From the NCBI GenBank assembly GCA_963728355.1, contig CAVSJQ010000007.1, positions 1-64,000 of the forward strand: DNA of 64,000 bases. Reading direction: 5' to 3'. The translations under genes and the position numbers were made by a program. Shown here piece after piece: positions 17,914 to 26,359 of the stretch; position 1 is the stretch's first letter, and each line of letters begins with the position of its first letter. The notes beneath the pieces are model-generated. The model was not told where the DNA came from. It did no database searches and was given only the letters and a program-made list of their open reading frames with translations. The DNA comes from Sva-07 sp963728355 (GTDB lineage: Bacteria > Actinomycetota > Acidimicrobiia > Acidimicrobiales > Ilumatobacteraceae).

Positions 17914-18141
17914 AACACCCGCACCGCTTGGGAGCGAATCACGAGCGAGCCGCGGCACACGGACACGAGGCAGCATCGTCTCCGGGGCTCGCTGGGCGAA
18001 CGTGCCGTCAACGGCGTCGAGATGGAGCAGTGGCAATACGAGGTAACTGCCGGCGGGCGGATCTGGTACTGCATCGACGACGACCGCCGTACGGTGTGGA
18101 TGACAGACGCCAGCGTTGGTCACCCAAAGGCAACGGAGTAG
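17797..18141 (+). CDS. RelE-like toxin
   Basis: A 114-residue basic protein with the RelE/ParE fold pattern: WEQICSAAASNTRTAWERIT helix, RQHRLRGSLG basic strand, WQYEVTAGGRIWYCIDDDRRTVWMTDASVGHPK. In the family this is an mRNA-cleaving or ribosome-acting toxin held by the preceding antitoxin. The start ATG at 17797 follows the antitoxin stop by 4 bases with an overlapping GGAGTAGGTGA ribosome site. The first 38 codons or so are duplicated as a scar at 57.2 kb. Confidence 0.8.
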   Translation: MAKRKERVAPPPAKGGWDFRFATNDAVKGWEQICSAAASNTRTAWERITSEPRHTDTRQHRLRGSLGERAVNGVEMEQWQYEVTAGGRIWYCIDDDRRTVWMTDASVGHPKATE

Positions 18142-18424
18142 GCAGACGGCCAAAGAGCGACTCGAACTCGATGTGATCGCAGATCTACGCCAAGGACGAT
18201 GACGGCCTCGGCTCGGTGGCCAAGAAGCCGTCATCTGCTCGATCGCACCTCCGCCTGATGGCGGCCGGCTGGGGCGCTCAGACGAGGTGTCGCTTGTCAG
18301 CAATTTGTCAGCAGAATGTCCGCGAACTGGACGAAACTAGCGGGAATCAGACAACACCAGCCGACATTGAGTCGGTCTGAAAACGTACTCTGACCAGGCT
18401 AAATGCGACGAGACGGTACTCGAC

Positions 18425-18471
18425 GTGATGTCCAGATACCGGAGTTCAAGTCCCCCCTCCGACACAGAGTT
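18425..18471 (+). other. tRNA-3'-end-like attachment scar
   Basis: GGAGTTCAAGTCCCCCCTCC (18441-18460) followed by GACAC resembles the T-arm and acceptor end of a tRNA, but no complete cloverleaf precedes it. Such partial tRNA ends are left where tyrosine-integrase elements recombine. It lies just after a TA operon and before another, at a likely cargo boundary. The base pairing of the T-stem is imperfect, so confidence is low. Confidence 0.35.
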
Positions 18472-18526
18472 GAACCCCCACGTAGTCGCTGTCTGCTCGG
18501 AGCAGAGCCGACGGTCGTGGGGGTTC
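18472..18526. terminator. Long perfect hairpin, possible bidirectional terminator
   Basis: GAACCCCCACG (18472-18482) pairs perfectly with CGTGGGGGTTC (18516-18526), an 11-bp stem. Inside are nested GTCG/CGAC and TCTGC/GCAGA stems around TCGGA. There is no T-run on either side. It could stop transcription between the two TA loci, or be a structured element tied to the adjacent tRNA-like scar. Confidence 0.5.
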
Positions 18527-18591
18527 GCTGCGCTCAGGGGTGTCTGTGCCGCGGCGACCTGTGCATAGACGATCCGTGATGGGGTGCGGCG

Positions 18592-19104
18592 ATGAGTTCT
18601 GGGGCGTTGATCCGGGAGGCTCGTCAGCGGGCGGGTCTGTCGCAGACCGAGTTGGCGCGCCGAGCGGCGGTGGCGCAGTCGGTGATCAGCGCGTACGAGA
18701 CCGATCGACGCGAGCCCGGGTTGGCGATGTTGATCAAGCTCGTCGAAGCGGCGGGTCATGATCTGGTGGTCGCCGTGAGGCCGTCGGTGTCCCTACGGCG
18801 GGGGCTTCCTGACACGGCCCTCGGTCGATGTCTGCGTCGTCATCGTCGAGCCGTGATCGATTGTGCAGCTCGGCGTGGCGCGAACAACGTGCGAGTGTTC
18901 GGGAGCGTGGCGCGCGGTGAGGACTCCGACCAGAGCGACGTCGACCTGCTCGTCGACCTGAGGAGTGATGTCGGTCTGGTTGCTCTGAGCGGTCTCGCCC
19001 GCGAGATCGGAGAAATCATGGGCGTCGTTGTCGACGTGGTGCCGGCGGACTCGCTCAAGCCTGCAGTTCGCGAGCGTGCTCTGGCGGAGGCGATCCCGTT
19101 GTGA
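18592..19104 (+). CDS. XRE-nucleotidyltransferase fusion (MNT-type antitoxin)
   Basis: Residues 1-65 are an XRE helix-turn-helix (IREARQRAGLSQTELARRA, VISAYETDRREPGLAMLIKL). Residues 75-165 are a minimal nucleotidyltransferase with the signature GSVARGEDSDQSDVDLLVDL (GS..RG......SD.D). MNT proteins act as antitoxins by AMPylating the HEPN toxin HepT, and here DNA binding is fused in. The stop overlaps the start of the HepT-like frame (GTGA), the usual coupling. That toxin is broken, so this antitoxin may be an orphan. Confidence 0.85.
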   Translation: MSSGALIREARQRAGLSQTELARRAAVAQSVISAYETDRREPGLAMLIKLVEAAGHDLVVAVRPSVSLRRGLPDTALGRCLRRHRRAVIDCAARRGANNVRVFGSVARGEDSDQSDVDLLVDLRSDVGLVALSGLAREIGEIMGVVVDVVPADSLKPAVRERALAEAIPL

Positions 19105-19393
19105 GCCGGCGCGACGGTCAGCGACTCGAGGACATCCTGGCGGCGGTCGCAGCGATCGGTCAGCACCTCGATCGTGGCGGGCTCGATGACGGGCTGGTGT
19201 TCGACGCTGTGCGTGTGCGCCTCATCGAGATCGGGGAGGCTGTTCGAGCGAGAGGATGACCCCGTGCGGCGAGGGCGGCAGAGCCCAGTGCACCTCGGAT
19301 CCAGACATCTCGCGTGTGACTACTTCCCCCACTTCGGCCCCGCCGCCGCCTCCGACACCTCGGTCAGTGACGTCCACGTTGCGTCGGCCTGAG
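19101..19393 (+). pseudogene. Truncated HEPN/HepT-like toxin
   Basis: The GTG at 19101 overlaps the MNT stop by 4 bases. The frame reads DGQRLEDILAAVAAIGQHLD ... VRVRLIEIGEAVRARG and ends at TGA 19257-19259 after 52 residues. Intact HepT proteins are about 110-120 residues and carry an R-x4-6-H nuclease motif shortly after the IGEAV helix; that part is missing here. In another frame downstream, HLGSRHLACDYF resembles the lost MRDHLAHRYF motif, so a frameshift is likely. The toxin should be inactive. Confidence 0.65.
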
Positions 19394-20245
19394 CTACCAG
19401 GAGGGCGACGAGTAGACGTTGAAGCCGTCTGCTCGGATGAAGCCGACCAAGGTCATGCCCGCTCGACGGGCCGATTCGACGGCGAGCGCTGTCGGGGCGC
19501 TCTCGGCAAGCAGGGTCGTGACACCGGCCGCCCACGCCTTCTGGACCATCTCGATGCTCGCACGGCCGCTGATGTACAGACCATGGCCTGAGAGCGGCAA
19601 CCGACCCTCGAGGAGCATCGAGCCGATCACCTTGTCGACGGTGTTGTGCCGTCCGACGTCCTCACGAGCAACGACGATGCGGCCATCCCGGTCGAACACC
19701 GCCGCTGCATGCACTGCTCCCGTGAGACCGAAGAGCTCCTGGTTCGCTCGCACGGTGGCCGACACCTCGGCGAGCACCTCCAGATCGATCGGCGGCGTCG
19801 GGGTGAGTGGGCCGAGACGCAGGCACAAGTCGTCGATCTGTTCGCTGCCGCACCATCCGCAGCTCGACGAGACGTTGCCGAGCCGGGGCCTCGGCGCCGG
19901 TGCACGTCCGGCGGTGTCGACGATCACGTTGTTGGCGGTGGTCGCGTCGACGCCGTTCGGCGGAGACTCGCCGTCGAGTCTCGGCCCGTACCGGACGTCG
20001 ATCACTGGCGCTCCCGCCAGGAGTCCGTCGGTGAAACAGAAGCCCGCGGCGAGCTCGAGGTCGTTTCCAGGCGTACGCATAGTCGTCGTGATCACCTGCC
20101 CGTCGAGTTGTATCGACATCGGCGCTTCGACGATCAGCACGTCGTCGACCCGCTCGGTGACTGGTTCCCCACGGCCGTGTCGCACCCGCACGACCGTGGC
20201 CGGAGCTGTGCGTTGACCGGCGGTCGGCAACGCGGGCCGTCCCAT
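19394..20245 (-). CDS. fdhD: FdhD sulfur carrier for formate dehydrogenase activation
   Basis: FdhD passes sulfur from a cysteine desulfurase to the molybdenum/tungsten bis-MGD cofactor of formate dehydrogenase; without it FdhA is inactive. The 283-residue protein has the conserved EAPMSIQLDG entry, TPGNDLELAAGFCFTDGLL, the CxxC pair Cys129-Cys132 (SCGWCG), and GAVHAAAVFDRDG, REDVGRHNTVDKVIG, SGRASIEMVQKAWAAG. I chose the ATG at 20245, 19 bases after the preceding stop. It is the last gene of the fdh run. Confidence 0.93.
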   Translation of the reverse strand: MGRPALPTAGQRTAPATVVRVRHGRGEPVTERVDDVLIVEAPMSIQLDGQVITTTMRTPGNDLELAAGFCFTDGLLAGAPVIDVRYGPRLDGESPPNGVDATTANNVIVDTAGRAPAPRPRLGNVSSSCGWCGSEQIDDLCLRLGPLTPTPPIDLEVLAEVSATVRANQELFGLTGAVHAAAVFDRDGRIVVAREDVGRHNTVDKVIGSMLLEGRLPLSGHGLYISGRASIEMVQKAWAAGVTTLLAESAPTALAVESARRAGMTLVGFIRADGFNVYSSPSW

Positions 20246-20264
20246 CGTGCCGCCCAACTGTTGC

Positions 20265-21164
20265 TCAGTCGGCACGGAGCGGTTCCGTCTGTGGAATGTC
20301 GACGATCGCAGCACGGACCACCCAGGACACGATCAGCGCTCCGACGAGCCCGACGCTGGCGGCGACCGCCTCCGGTGCCGCCACGACGACGATCGCCACC
20401 ACCACGGGGACGACGAGCGCAACGATGTCGAACACGCGTCGACGGCGGAGCGAGAATCGCTTCGTCATCTCGGGCTCGAGATCCTGTCGCAGCAACCACA
20501 TCGGGCCGACCGACAACACGGCGAGCACCGCCGCCGACACCTTGGTCGCATCGGTGACGGCGTCCTCGCCGGAGACCGCGGCGATCACCATGGCAACCGA
20601 CGCGCCCGACCACAGGCCGGAGACGCTGACATAGGCGCCCAGCCAGCGGGCATCACGCCATCCCGGCTGCGCGGTGGTACTGAAGAGCACGCCCTTGTAG
20701 AGCAGCGCACCGGAGGCGGGCAGCAGAGCGATCGTGGCGAGCACGAGCGCAGCGTCGCCGGTCCACGACGCGGGTTCGGCGAACCAGTTGACGGCGCCGA
20801 CGAGCGCCGGCACCGCGGCGCACGCCATGAACGCCGACAACGACCAGACCCCGACCGACATCGGTGTCTCCGGCTTGATCACGCGCAGCATGTGGAACAC
20901 CCGCCACGGGTCGCCGAGATCGAGGGCCAGCACCGCGAGGTCGAGCGCGACGAGCGCCACGGCCAACGGCCACCCCACGTCGACGACCCACTGCGCGTCC
21001 TCACCGACGACCAGACGGACGACCGTGACGACGATGAACGTCCCGACGCCGAGGTTGTTCAGCGCGATGTCGGCGGTCGCGGTCGCACCTCGCCACGGCG
21101 ATGCGTGGGCGCCGACCTGGTCCTCGTAGCCGGTTCGCGGCGCGGGTGCGGTCCGGGCACCCAT
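20265..21164 (-). CDS. NrfD/PsrC-like membrane subunit of formate dehydrogenase
   Basis: A 299-residue integral membrane protein with about eight hydrophobic segments, from ATADIALNNLGVGTFIVVTV to VGLVGALIVSWVVRAAI. The loop LDLGDPWRVFHMLRVIKPETPMSVGVW is the NrfD/PsrC hallmark. It probably replaces the cytochrome b subunit of other formate dehydrogenases and passes electrons from FdhB to menaquinone. Its ATG overlaps the fdhB stop by one base (TGATG). Confidence 0.85.
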   Translation of the reverse strand: MGARTAPAPRTGYEDQVGAHASPWRGATATADIALNNLGVGTFIVVTVVRLVVGEDAQWVVDVGWPLAVALVALDLAVLALDLGDPWRVFHMLRVIKPETPMSVGVWSLSAFMACAAVPALVGAVNWFAEPASWTGDAALVLATIALLPASGALLYKGVLFSTTAQPGWRDARWLGAYVSVSGLWSGASVAMVIAAVSGEDAVTDATKVSAAVLAVLSVGPMWLLRQDLEPEMTKRFSLRRRRVFDIVALVVPVVVAIVVVAAPEAVAASVGLVGALIVSWVVRAAIVDIPQTEPLRAD

Positions 21165-22132
21165 CAGCGCGCCACCACGAGGCTCAGGACCAGCGTCGCG
21201 AGGGCCATGCCGAACGCGGCGGCTCCGCGCAGGTAGTCGCCGACCATGTTGGTCCACGGGTCGACCGGGTCGTCGGGAAGGCCGTAGACCCGGGCCGGGC
21301 GGATCAGGAGGTAGAAGCTGTGCAGCGCGGAGTAGTGCTCGGACTCCTCGTCGCCGTAGAGGTACGCGGAGCCGACGCCACGCTCGTGGAGCGTCTCGAC
21401 GCGGTCGCGGGCCTCCTCACGGAGTTCGTCGATCGGGCCGAACCTGATCGACTGCGTCGGGCACGCCTTGGCGCATGCCGGCGTCAGGTCGTCGGCGAGG
21501 CGGTCGTAGCAGAGCGTGCACTTGTGCGAGTGCCCGTCGAGTTCGCTCTCGTCCGGCACCCCGAACGGGCAGGCGCTGACGCACGCACCGCAGCCCGTGC
21601 AGATGTCGGGCTGGATGACCACGCTCGAGAACTCCGAGTGGACGATCGCGCCGGTCGGGCACGCCTTGTTGCAGGGCGCGCTCACGCAGTGCTTGCACGA
21701 GTCGCTCATCATCAGCCAGTGGCCGGTCTTCGGCTCGGCCAGCAGCGCAATCAGGTCGAACTCGCCCCCGTCACGGATGTCCGACGGTGGCAGCGGCGTC
21801 GCCGACGGCCCCGCGTCGGGGGCGGGTTCGTCGAACGCCTCGATGAACTTGACGTGGCGCCACGAGGTTGCCGACAGCGCCTCGGTGTGGTCGTACGACG
21901 GGCGCCACCCGTTGCCGGCGTCGGCGGGCAGCAGGTTCCACTCCTTGCACGCGACCTCGCACGCCTTGCACCCGATGCACACCGTGGTGTCGGTGAAGAA
22001 CCCCATGGGGCTCACCGGTGGCGGTGCGGCCGGTCGCTCGAAGGCGTACCGGATCAGGCCGAGACCGCACGGGCGCGACGTTCCCTCCAACGAGGGTTTG
22101 TAGACGACGTCGAACTCGGGGATGCCGGTCAT
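21164..22132 (-). CDS. fdhB: Formate dehydrogenase iron-sulfur (beta) subunit
   Basis: Electron-transfer subunit of 322 residues carrying four ferredoxin-like [4Fe-4S] clusters: CIGCKACEVACKEW, CKHCVSAPCNKACP, CTGCGACVSACP and CTLCYDRLADDLTPACAKACP. A C-terminal membrane helix (AAAFGMALATLVLSLVVAR) anchors it next to the NrfD-like subunit, as in FdnH/FdoH. It starts in a 4-bp ATGA overlap with fdhA. Confidence 0.93.
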   Translation of the reverse strand: MTGIPEFDVVYKPSLEGTSRPCGLGLIRYAFERPAAPPPVSPMGFFTDTTVCIGCKACEVACKEWNLLPADAGNGWRPSYDHTEALSATSWRHVKFIEAFDEPAPDAGPSATPLPPSDIRDGGEFDLIALLAEPKTGHWLMMSDSCKHCVSAPCNKACPTGAIVHSEFSSVVIQPDICTGCGACVSACPFGVPDESELDGHSHKCTLCYDRLADDLTPACAKACPTQSIRFGPIDELREEARDRVETLHERGVGSAYLYGDEESEHYSALHSFYLLIRPARVYGLPDDPVDPWTNMVGDYLRGAAAFGMALATLVLSLVVAR

Positions 22133-25100
22133 GTCTTCTCCTGCCAACCGTACGGCTGTGCCGCCCACTCGGTGTCGGCGATCGGGAAGGAGAGCTCTGG
22201 TTCGGTCTCGATCGGCGCCGGAGCCGCAGCTCCCGCACCCTCGAGTCGTCCCGCCCGCAGCGCGCACACGAACGACTTGGCGCCGTGGATGTCGGCGTCG
22301 GCCGACAGCAGCATCGCGGTGAGGTCGTTCGCCGACGCACCGACGGCCTCGCCCTGGTAGCCGAACTGGCTGACGATGCCGACCGTATGGATCACCCGGT
22401 CGTGCACCAGCATCGGCTGGATCCGGTCGGTCACCAGCGCGCGGGCCTCGATCTCGCTGCGCGGTGACGACACGACCACCCAGCCGCCGTCGACGATGCC
22501 ATGCGCAGCGGCGAGCTCGTGGTCGATCTCGACGAACATCGCCGGTTGCAGTTCGGTGAGCCAGCTGTCGTAGCGCGTGCTCATGAAGTGTTCGGTCAGG
22601 TGATACGTGGTGGCGACGTGCGGGAACGCGTCGGGTCGATTGCTGCGCACCCCGCCGTACGGGTTGTCGGGCGAGTCGACGGTCTTCGTCAACGGGTCGA
22701 TCGTCTGCGCATGCATCGACACCGCCACCGGCGTCTCGAAGGGTTCGTAGTAGACGGGGAGCGGCCCGTCGGCCAAGCCGAACGGGGCGAACAACCACGC
22801 GGTTCCATCTGGGTGCACCACGAACGGTCCGTCACCGGGGATCGAGTCGTTGCCCCGTGCGCCGGGGTCGGGCCGCGACGTCGGCGCGAGTGTGGCGGGG
22901 AACTGCGGCACGTCGTGGCCGGTCCAGCGGCCGGCGGCCTCGTCCCACCAGACCAGTGCCTTGCGCTCCGACCACGGGCGGCCGGCCGGATCGGCCGATG
23001 CCCGGTTGTAGAGGATGCGGATGTTGCAGGGCCACGCCCATCCCCACTCGGGGAACACGCCGGCGACGTTGGTGGTCCCGTCGAGTCGTGCGCTGAGGTT
23101 GGTGTCCGGCGCAGGGAAGATCCCGCAGTAGAGCCGGCTGCCACACGCGGTCGAGCCGTCGCCGGCCATCTCCCCAGGGCCCGTCAGGTGCTCGCCCGTA
23201 GCGAAGCGGTAGCCGTTGATCTCGCGCAGCACCCGGAGCGGGTCGGGTTCGTCCTCTCCGTCGGCGCAGTAGTCCCAGTCGAGGTGCTGGATCGAGGCGT
23301 CGCCGGGACGCGTCGAGTCCGCATAGAGCTCCTGGAGTCTCCGGCCGAGGTGGAACCACCACCACAGATCGCTCCGACAGTCGCCCGGCGGCTCGACGAT
23401 CCGATCGTGCCACTGCACCAGCCGTTCGGTGTTCGTGGCGCTCCCCGACTTCTCGGTCGACGCGGCGACCGGCAGCAGGAACACCTCGGTGCCGACCTCG
23501 ACCGAAGGTGGCCCCGACGGGTCGGCGTACCAGACACTCGCGCTCTCGGTCTCGAAGAGATCCATCACGACGAGCCAGCGGAGCTTGCGCAGCGCCCGGC
23601 GGCGCATCTTCGAGTTCGGCCCGGACACGGCGACGTTCTGGCCGAACAGGAACAGCCCCTCGATCGTCCCCTCGTCCATCTTGCGGAAGATCGACATGTC
23701 GGACATGTCCTCGTCGATCTTCGGTAGCCAGGGGTACCCGAAGCCGTTGTCGGGCGTGGCGCTGTCGCCGTACCAGGCCCGCAGGAGGCTGACCATGAAG
23801 TGGCCGAACCCGTCGGCGAACGGGCCCTGCTGGGTGTCGAGCTTCCACATGCCGTCGTCGACGTCGCCGCGGCGAGCACCGTGGAAGCGGCCGTTGGCGA
23901 GGTACTCGTCGAGCGTCGCCTCGCCCTCGACAGCCCGAGGCATCGGCAGATAGTTGGGGAGTGTGTTGTAGAGCAGCGAGATGTCGGTGGCGCCCTGCAC
24001 GTTGGCGTGGCCGCGCAGGGCGGTGATGCCCCCGCCGGGACGCCCGATGTTGCCGAGCAGCAACTGCAGGATCGCCGCGGCGCGCACCGTCTGCGGGCCG
24101 GTGCTGTGTTGCGTGAAACCGAGCGCGAACGCGAGGTTCGTCGTGTGCTCGCGTCCCGAGTTGCGGCAGAGCAGTTCGGCGATCTTGACCACGTCGGCCG
24201 GCCGGCACCCGCAGACGGCGGCGACCGCTTCGGGGGTGTAACGGTCGACGTGGCGACGCAGGATCTGCAGCACGCAGCGCGGGTCGGTCATCGTCGGGTC
24301 GGTGCGCGGCAGGCCCGGCGCACCATCGGGGCCCGGCTCCATCTGGTAGTCCCAGGCGTGCGGCGCGAGACGGTAGCTGTGGGTCTCCTCGTCGAAGCCG
24401 ACGAACAACCCGGACTCCTCGTCGAAGTCGTAGTCGTCCGAGATCAGCGTGGCTGCGTTGGTGTAGTGCGCGACGTACTCCTCGAACCAGCGCTCCTCGT
24501 GAAGCACGTGACGGATCATCCCGAGCAGGAACGCGAGGTCGGTACCTGGACGGATCGCGAGGTGGACGTCGGCGACCGCCGAGGTGCGGGTGTATCGGGG
24601 GTCGATGTGGATGATCGTTGCGCCGTTGCGTTGGGCCTCGACCGGCCAGTGGAATCCGACCGGGTGTGACTCGGCCATGTTCGATCCCATGATCAGCACG
24701 CAATCGCTGTTGACCATGTCGCGGGGCGGGTTGCTGGCGGCCCCGAAGCCCAAGGTGGGGGCCAGACCGGCCACCGTCGACGAGTGTCAAATACGCGCTT
24801 GGTTCTCCACGCCGAGCAGACCGAGGCCGCCCTTGAGCAGCTTCGAGGCGAGATAGATCTCCTCGTTGTCGGCCGCCGACCCGCCGATCATCGCCATGTT
24901 CTTGACGTGGTTGACGGTGAGGCCCGCACCGTCCTCTTCGATCAGGCCCTCGTCGCGGGTCTCCTTGACGAGCTGGGCGATCCGTTCGAGCGCCCACGCG
25001 ATCGGCTTGTCCTCCCACTGGTCGCTGTTCGGTGCCCGGTACTTGAGCGTCGTGATGCGGTGGGGGTTGGCGACGAGTTGCAGCGTGTTCGCGCCTTTGG

Positions 25101-25290
25101 GGCACAGCCGACCCTCGTTGACCGGGCTACGGGGGTCGCCTTCGATGTCGACGATGTCGCCACCCTTGGTGTAGGCGAGCTGGCTGCACCCGATCGCGCA
25201 GTACGGGCACACCGAGTGATGTACCCCCGCGCCGCGTAGCCGGGTGTGGCTCGACGCCAGGCGGGGGCTGATCGGTTGACGACGGGGCAT
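22129..25290 (-). CDS. fdhA: Selenocysteine-containing formate dehydrogenase alpha subunit
   Basis: Oxidises formate to CO2 at a Mo/W bis-MGD centre. The gene reads through an in-frame TGA at 24787-24789, which encodes Sec168. The residues around it, NQARI-U-HSSTVAGLAPT, match the known FdnG/FdhA selenocysteine site. Protein length is 1053 residues. The N-terminal [4Fe-4S] ligands are Cys28, Cys31, Cys35 and Cys63 (CPYCAIGC, GRLCPKGAN). Downstream are VLIMGSNMAESHPVGF, GRPGGGITALRGHANVQGAT and the C-terminal MGD domain (TYHLTEHFMSTRYDSWL, VVVSSPRSEIEARALVTDR). I see no twin-arginine signal, so the active site may be cytoplasmic. The start ATG at 25290 has an AGAAGGA ribosome site. An annotator treating TGA as stop would split it into two genes. 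Confidence 0.95.
24754..24789 (-). promoter_or_regulatory. Bacterial SECIS element after the fdhA UGA codon
   Basis: On the minus strand the UGA is followed by 18 bases and then GGTCT, in the stem-loop GGTGG-CC-GGTCT-GG-CCC-CCACC. The E. coli fdhF SECIS likewise has 18 bases between UGA and a GGUCU apical loop, which is bound by SelB. The stem GGTGG/CCACC is perfect with a small inner CC/GG stem. selA, selB, selC and selD are not in this window and must lie elsewhere. Confidence 0.85.
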
Positions 25291-25324
25291 GGATCCTTCT
25301 TCTCGTTGACGCTCGAACGCGTGC

Positions 25325-26359
25325 TCAGACCTCTGCCCGTGTGGGCGACGTGTCCGGCATGCCTTCGTCGGGCAGCAGGCCCTTCTGGTCGAGGTGATAG
25401 AGCAACCCGAACGCAGGGAACACGAACAGGACGGCGAGGACCGTGGCGACCGCGACCGCCCAGATGGTGCCCGACGGAGCCGCACCGGCTTCGACGGTCA
25501 GTGTCTCGGGCAGGAGGTAGTCCCACTGGGCGACGCCCCAGGCCAGGATCGCCGAGACCACTGCGCCGATCGCCGTCAGGCGGGCACCGCGGTGTTGGGT
25601 GCGGGCGAGCAACCAGAGCGTTGCCAGACCGCACACCGCTGACAGGACGACGAACACCAGCCCCCGCGACAGGAGCCCGTCGAAGATGTACTCGGCGTCG
25701 TTTGCGAGCACGGCAAGCCCGCCGAGCGCCACGACACCGGTAGCGATGCCGGCGCCGACCGCGCGCCGACGGAAGTACTCGACCATGGCGTCGTGGGAGA
25801 GGCGTCTGGCGTCCCACACCAGGTAGGTGGCTGCCAGAAACGCGACGGCGCACACGGCGAGCACGCCGGCGACGATCGAGGTCGAGTTCACCCAGCTGTC
25901 GACGGGGTCGCCCGCGATGCCGCCGTCCGGCACCCGGCCCGACACGACGCCGCCGACGATCGCACCGAGGCAGTACGGCACCAGCAGCGACGACACTCCG
26001 AAGAGTGCGCCGAACGCGCGTCGATCGCGGGTGTTCAACAGGGCGTGACGGAACGCAAAGCTGGATCCGCGCATCAGGATCCCGAGGGCAGCGAGCGACA
26101 GCGGCACGAACATCGTGAGCGTGATCGAGGCAAAGGCGTCTGGGAAGCAGGTCCACAACACCACGAGCACGAAGATCAACCAGACGTGGTTCGCTTCCCA
26201 CACCGGCCCGATCGAGTGATCGATCACCGCTCGCGGCTGTTCGCCGCGATCGGTGCCGCCGGCGGTGAGGTCCCAGAATCCGGCACCGAAATCGGCGCCC
26301 CCGAAGATGGAGTAGCCGATGATCGCGATGAACAAGATGATCGCCGCGACGGTACTCAC
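25325..26359 (-). CDS. cydB: Cytochrome bd ubiquinol oxidase subunit II
   Basis: A 344-residue membrane protein with the CydB opening MSTVAAIILFIAIIGYSIFG GADFGAGFWDL (a GGADFG.G.W family motif). It continues with HSIGPVWEANHVWLIFVLV, conserved in subunit II, and about nine membrane segments. With CydA it forms the high-affinity quinol oxidase. It begins in a 4-bp overlap with cydA and ends 34 bases before fdhA, so the two complexes are probably co-transcribed. Confidence 0.93.
   Translation of the reverse strand: MSTVAAIILFIAIIGYSIFGGADFGAGFWDLTAGGTDRGEQPRAVIDHSIGPVWEANHVWLIFVLVVLWTCFPDAFASITLTMFVPLSLAALGILMRGSSFAFRHALLNTRDRRAFGALFGVSSLLVPYCLGAIVGGVVSGRVPDGGIAGDPVDSWVNSTSIVAGVLAVCAVAFLAATYLVWDARRLSHDAMVEYFRRRAVGAGIATGVVALGGLAVLANDAEYIFDGLLSRGLVFVVLSAVCGLATLWLLARTQHRGARLTAIGAVVSAILAWGVAQWDYLLPETLTVEAGAAPSGTIWAVAVATVLAVLFVFPAFGLLYHLDQKGLLPDEGMPDTSPTRAEV

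Noticed and set aside
22129..25485. Two separate formate dehydrogenase genes
   Set aside because: They are one gene interrupted by a TGA at the known selenocysteine position with a SECIS-type hairpin.
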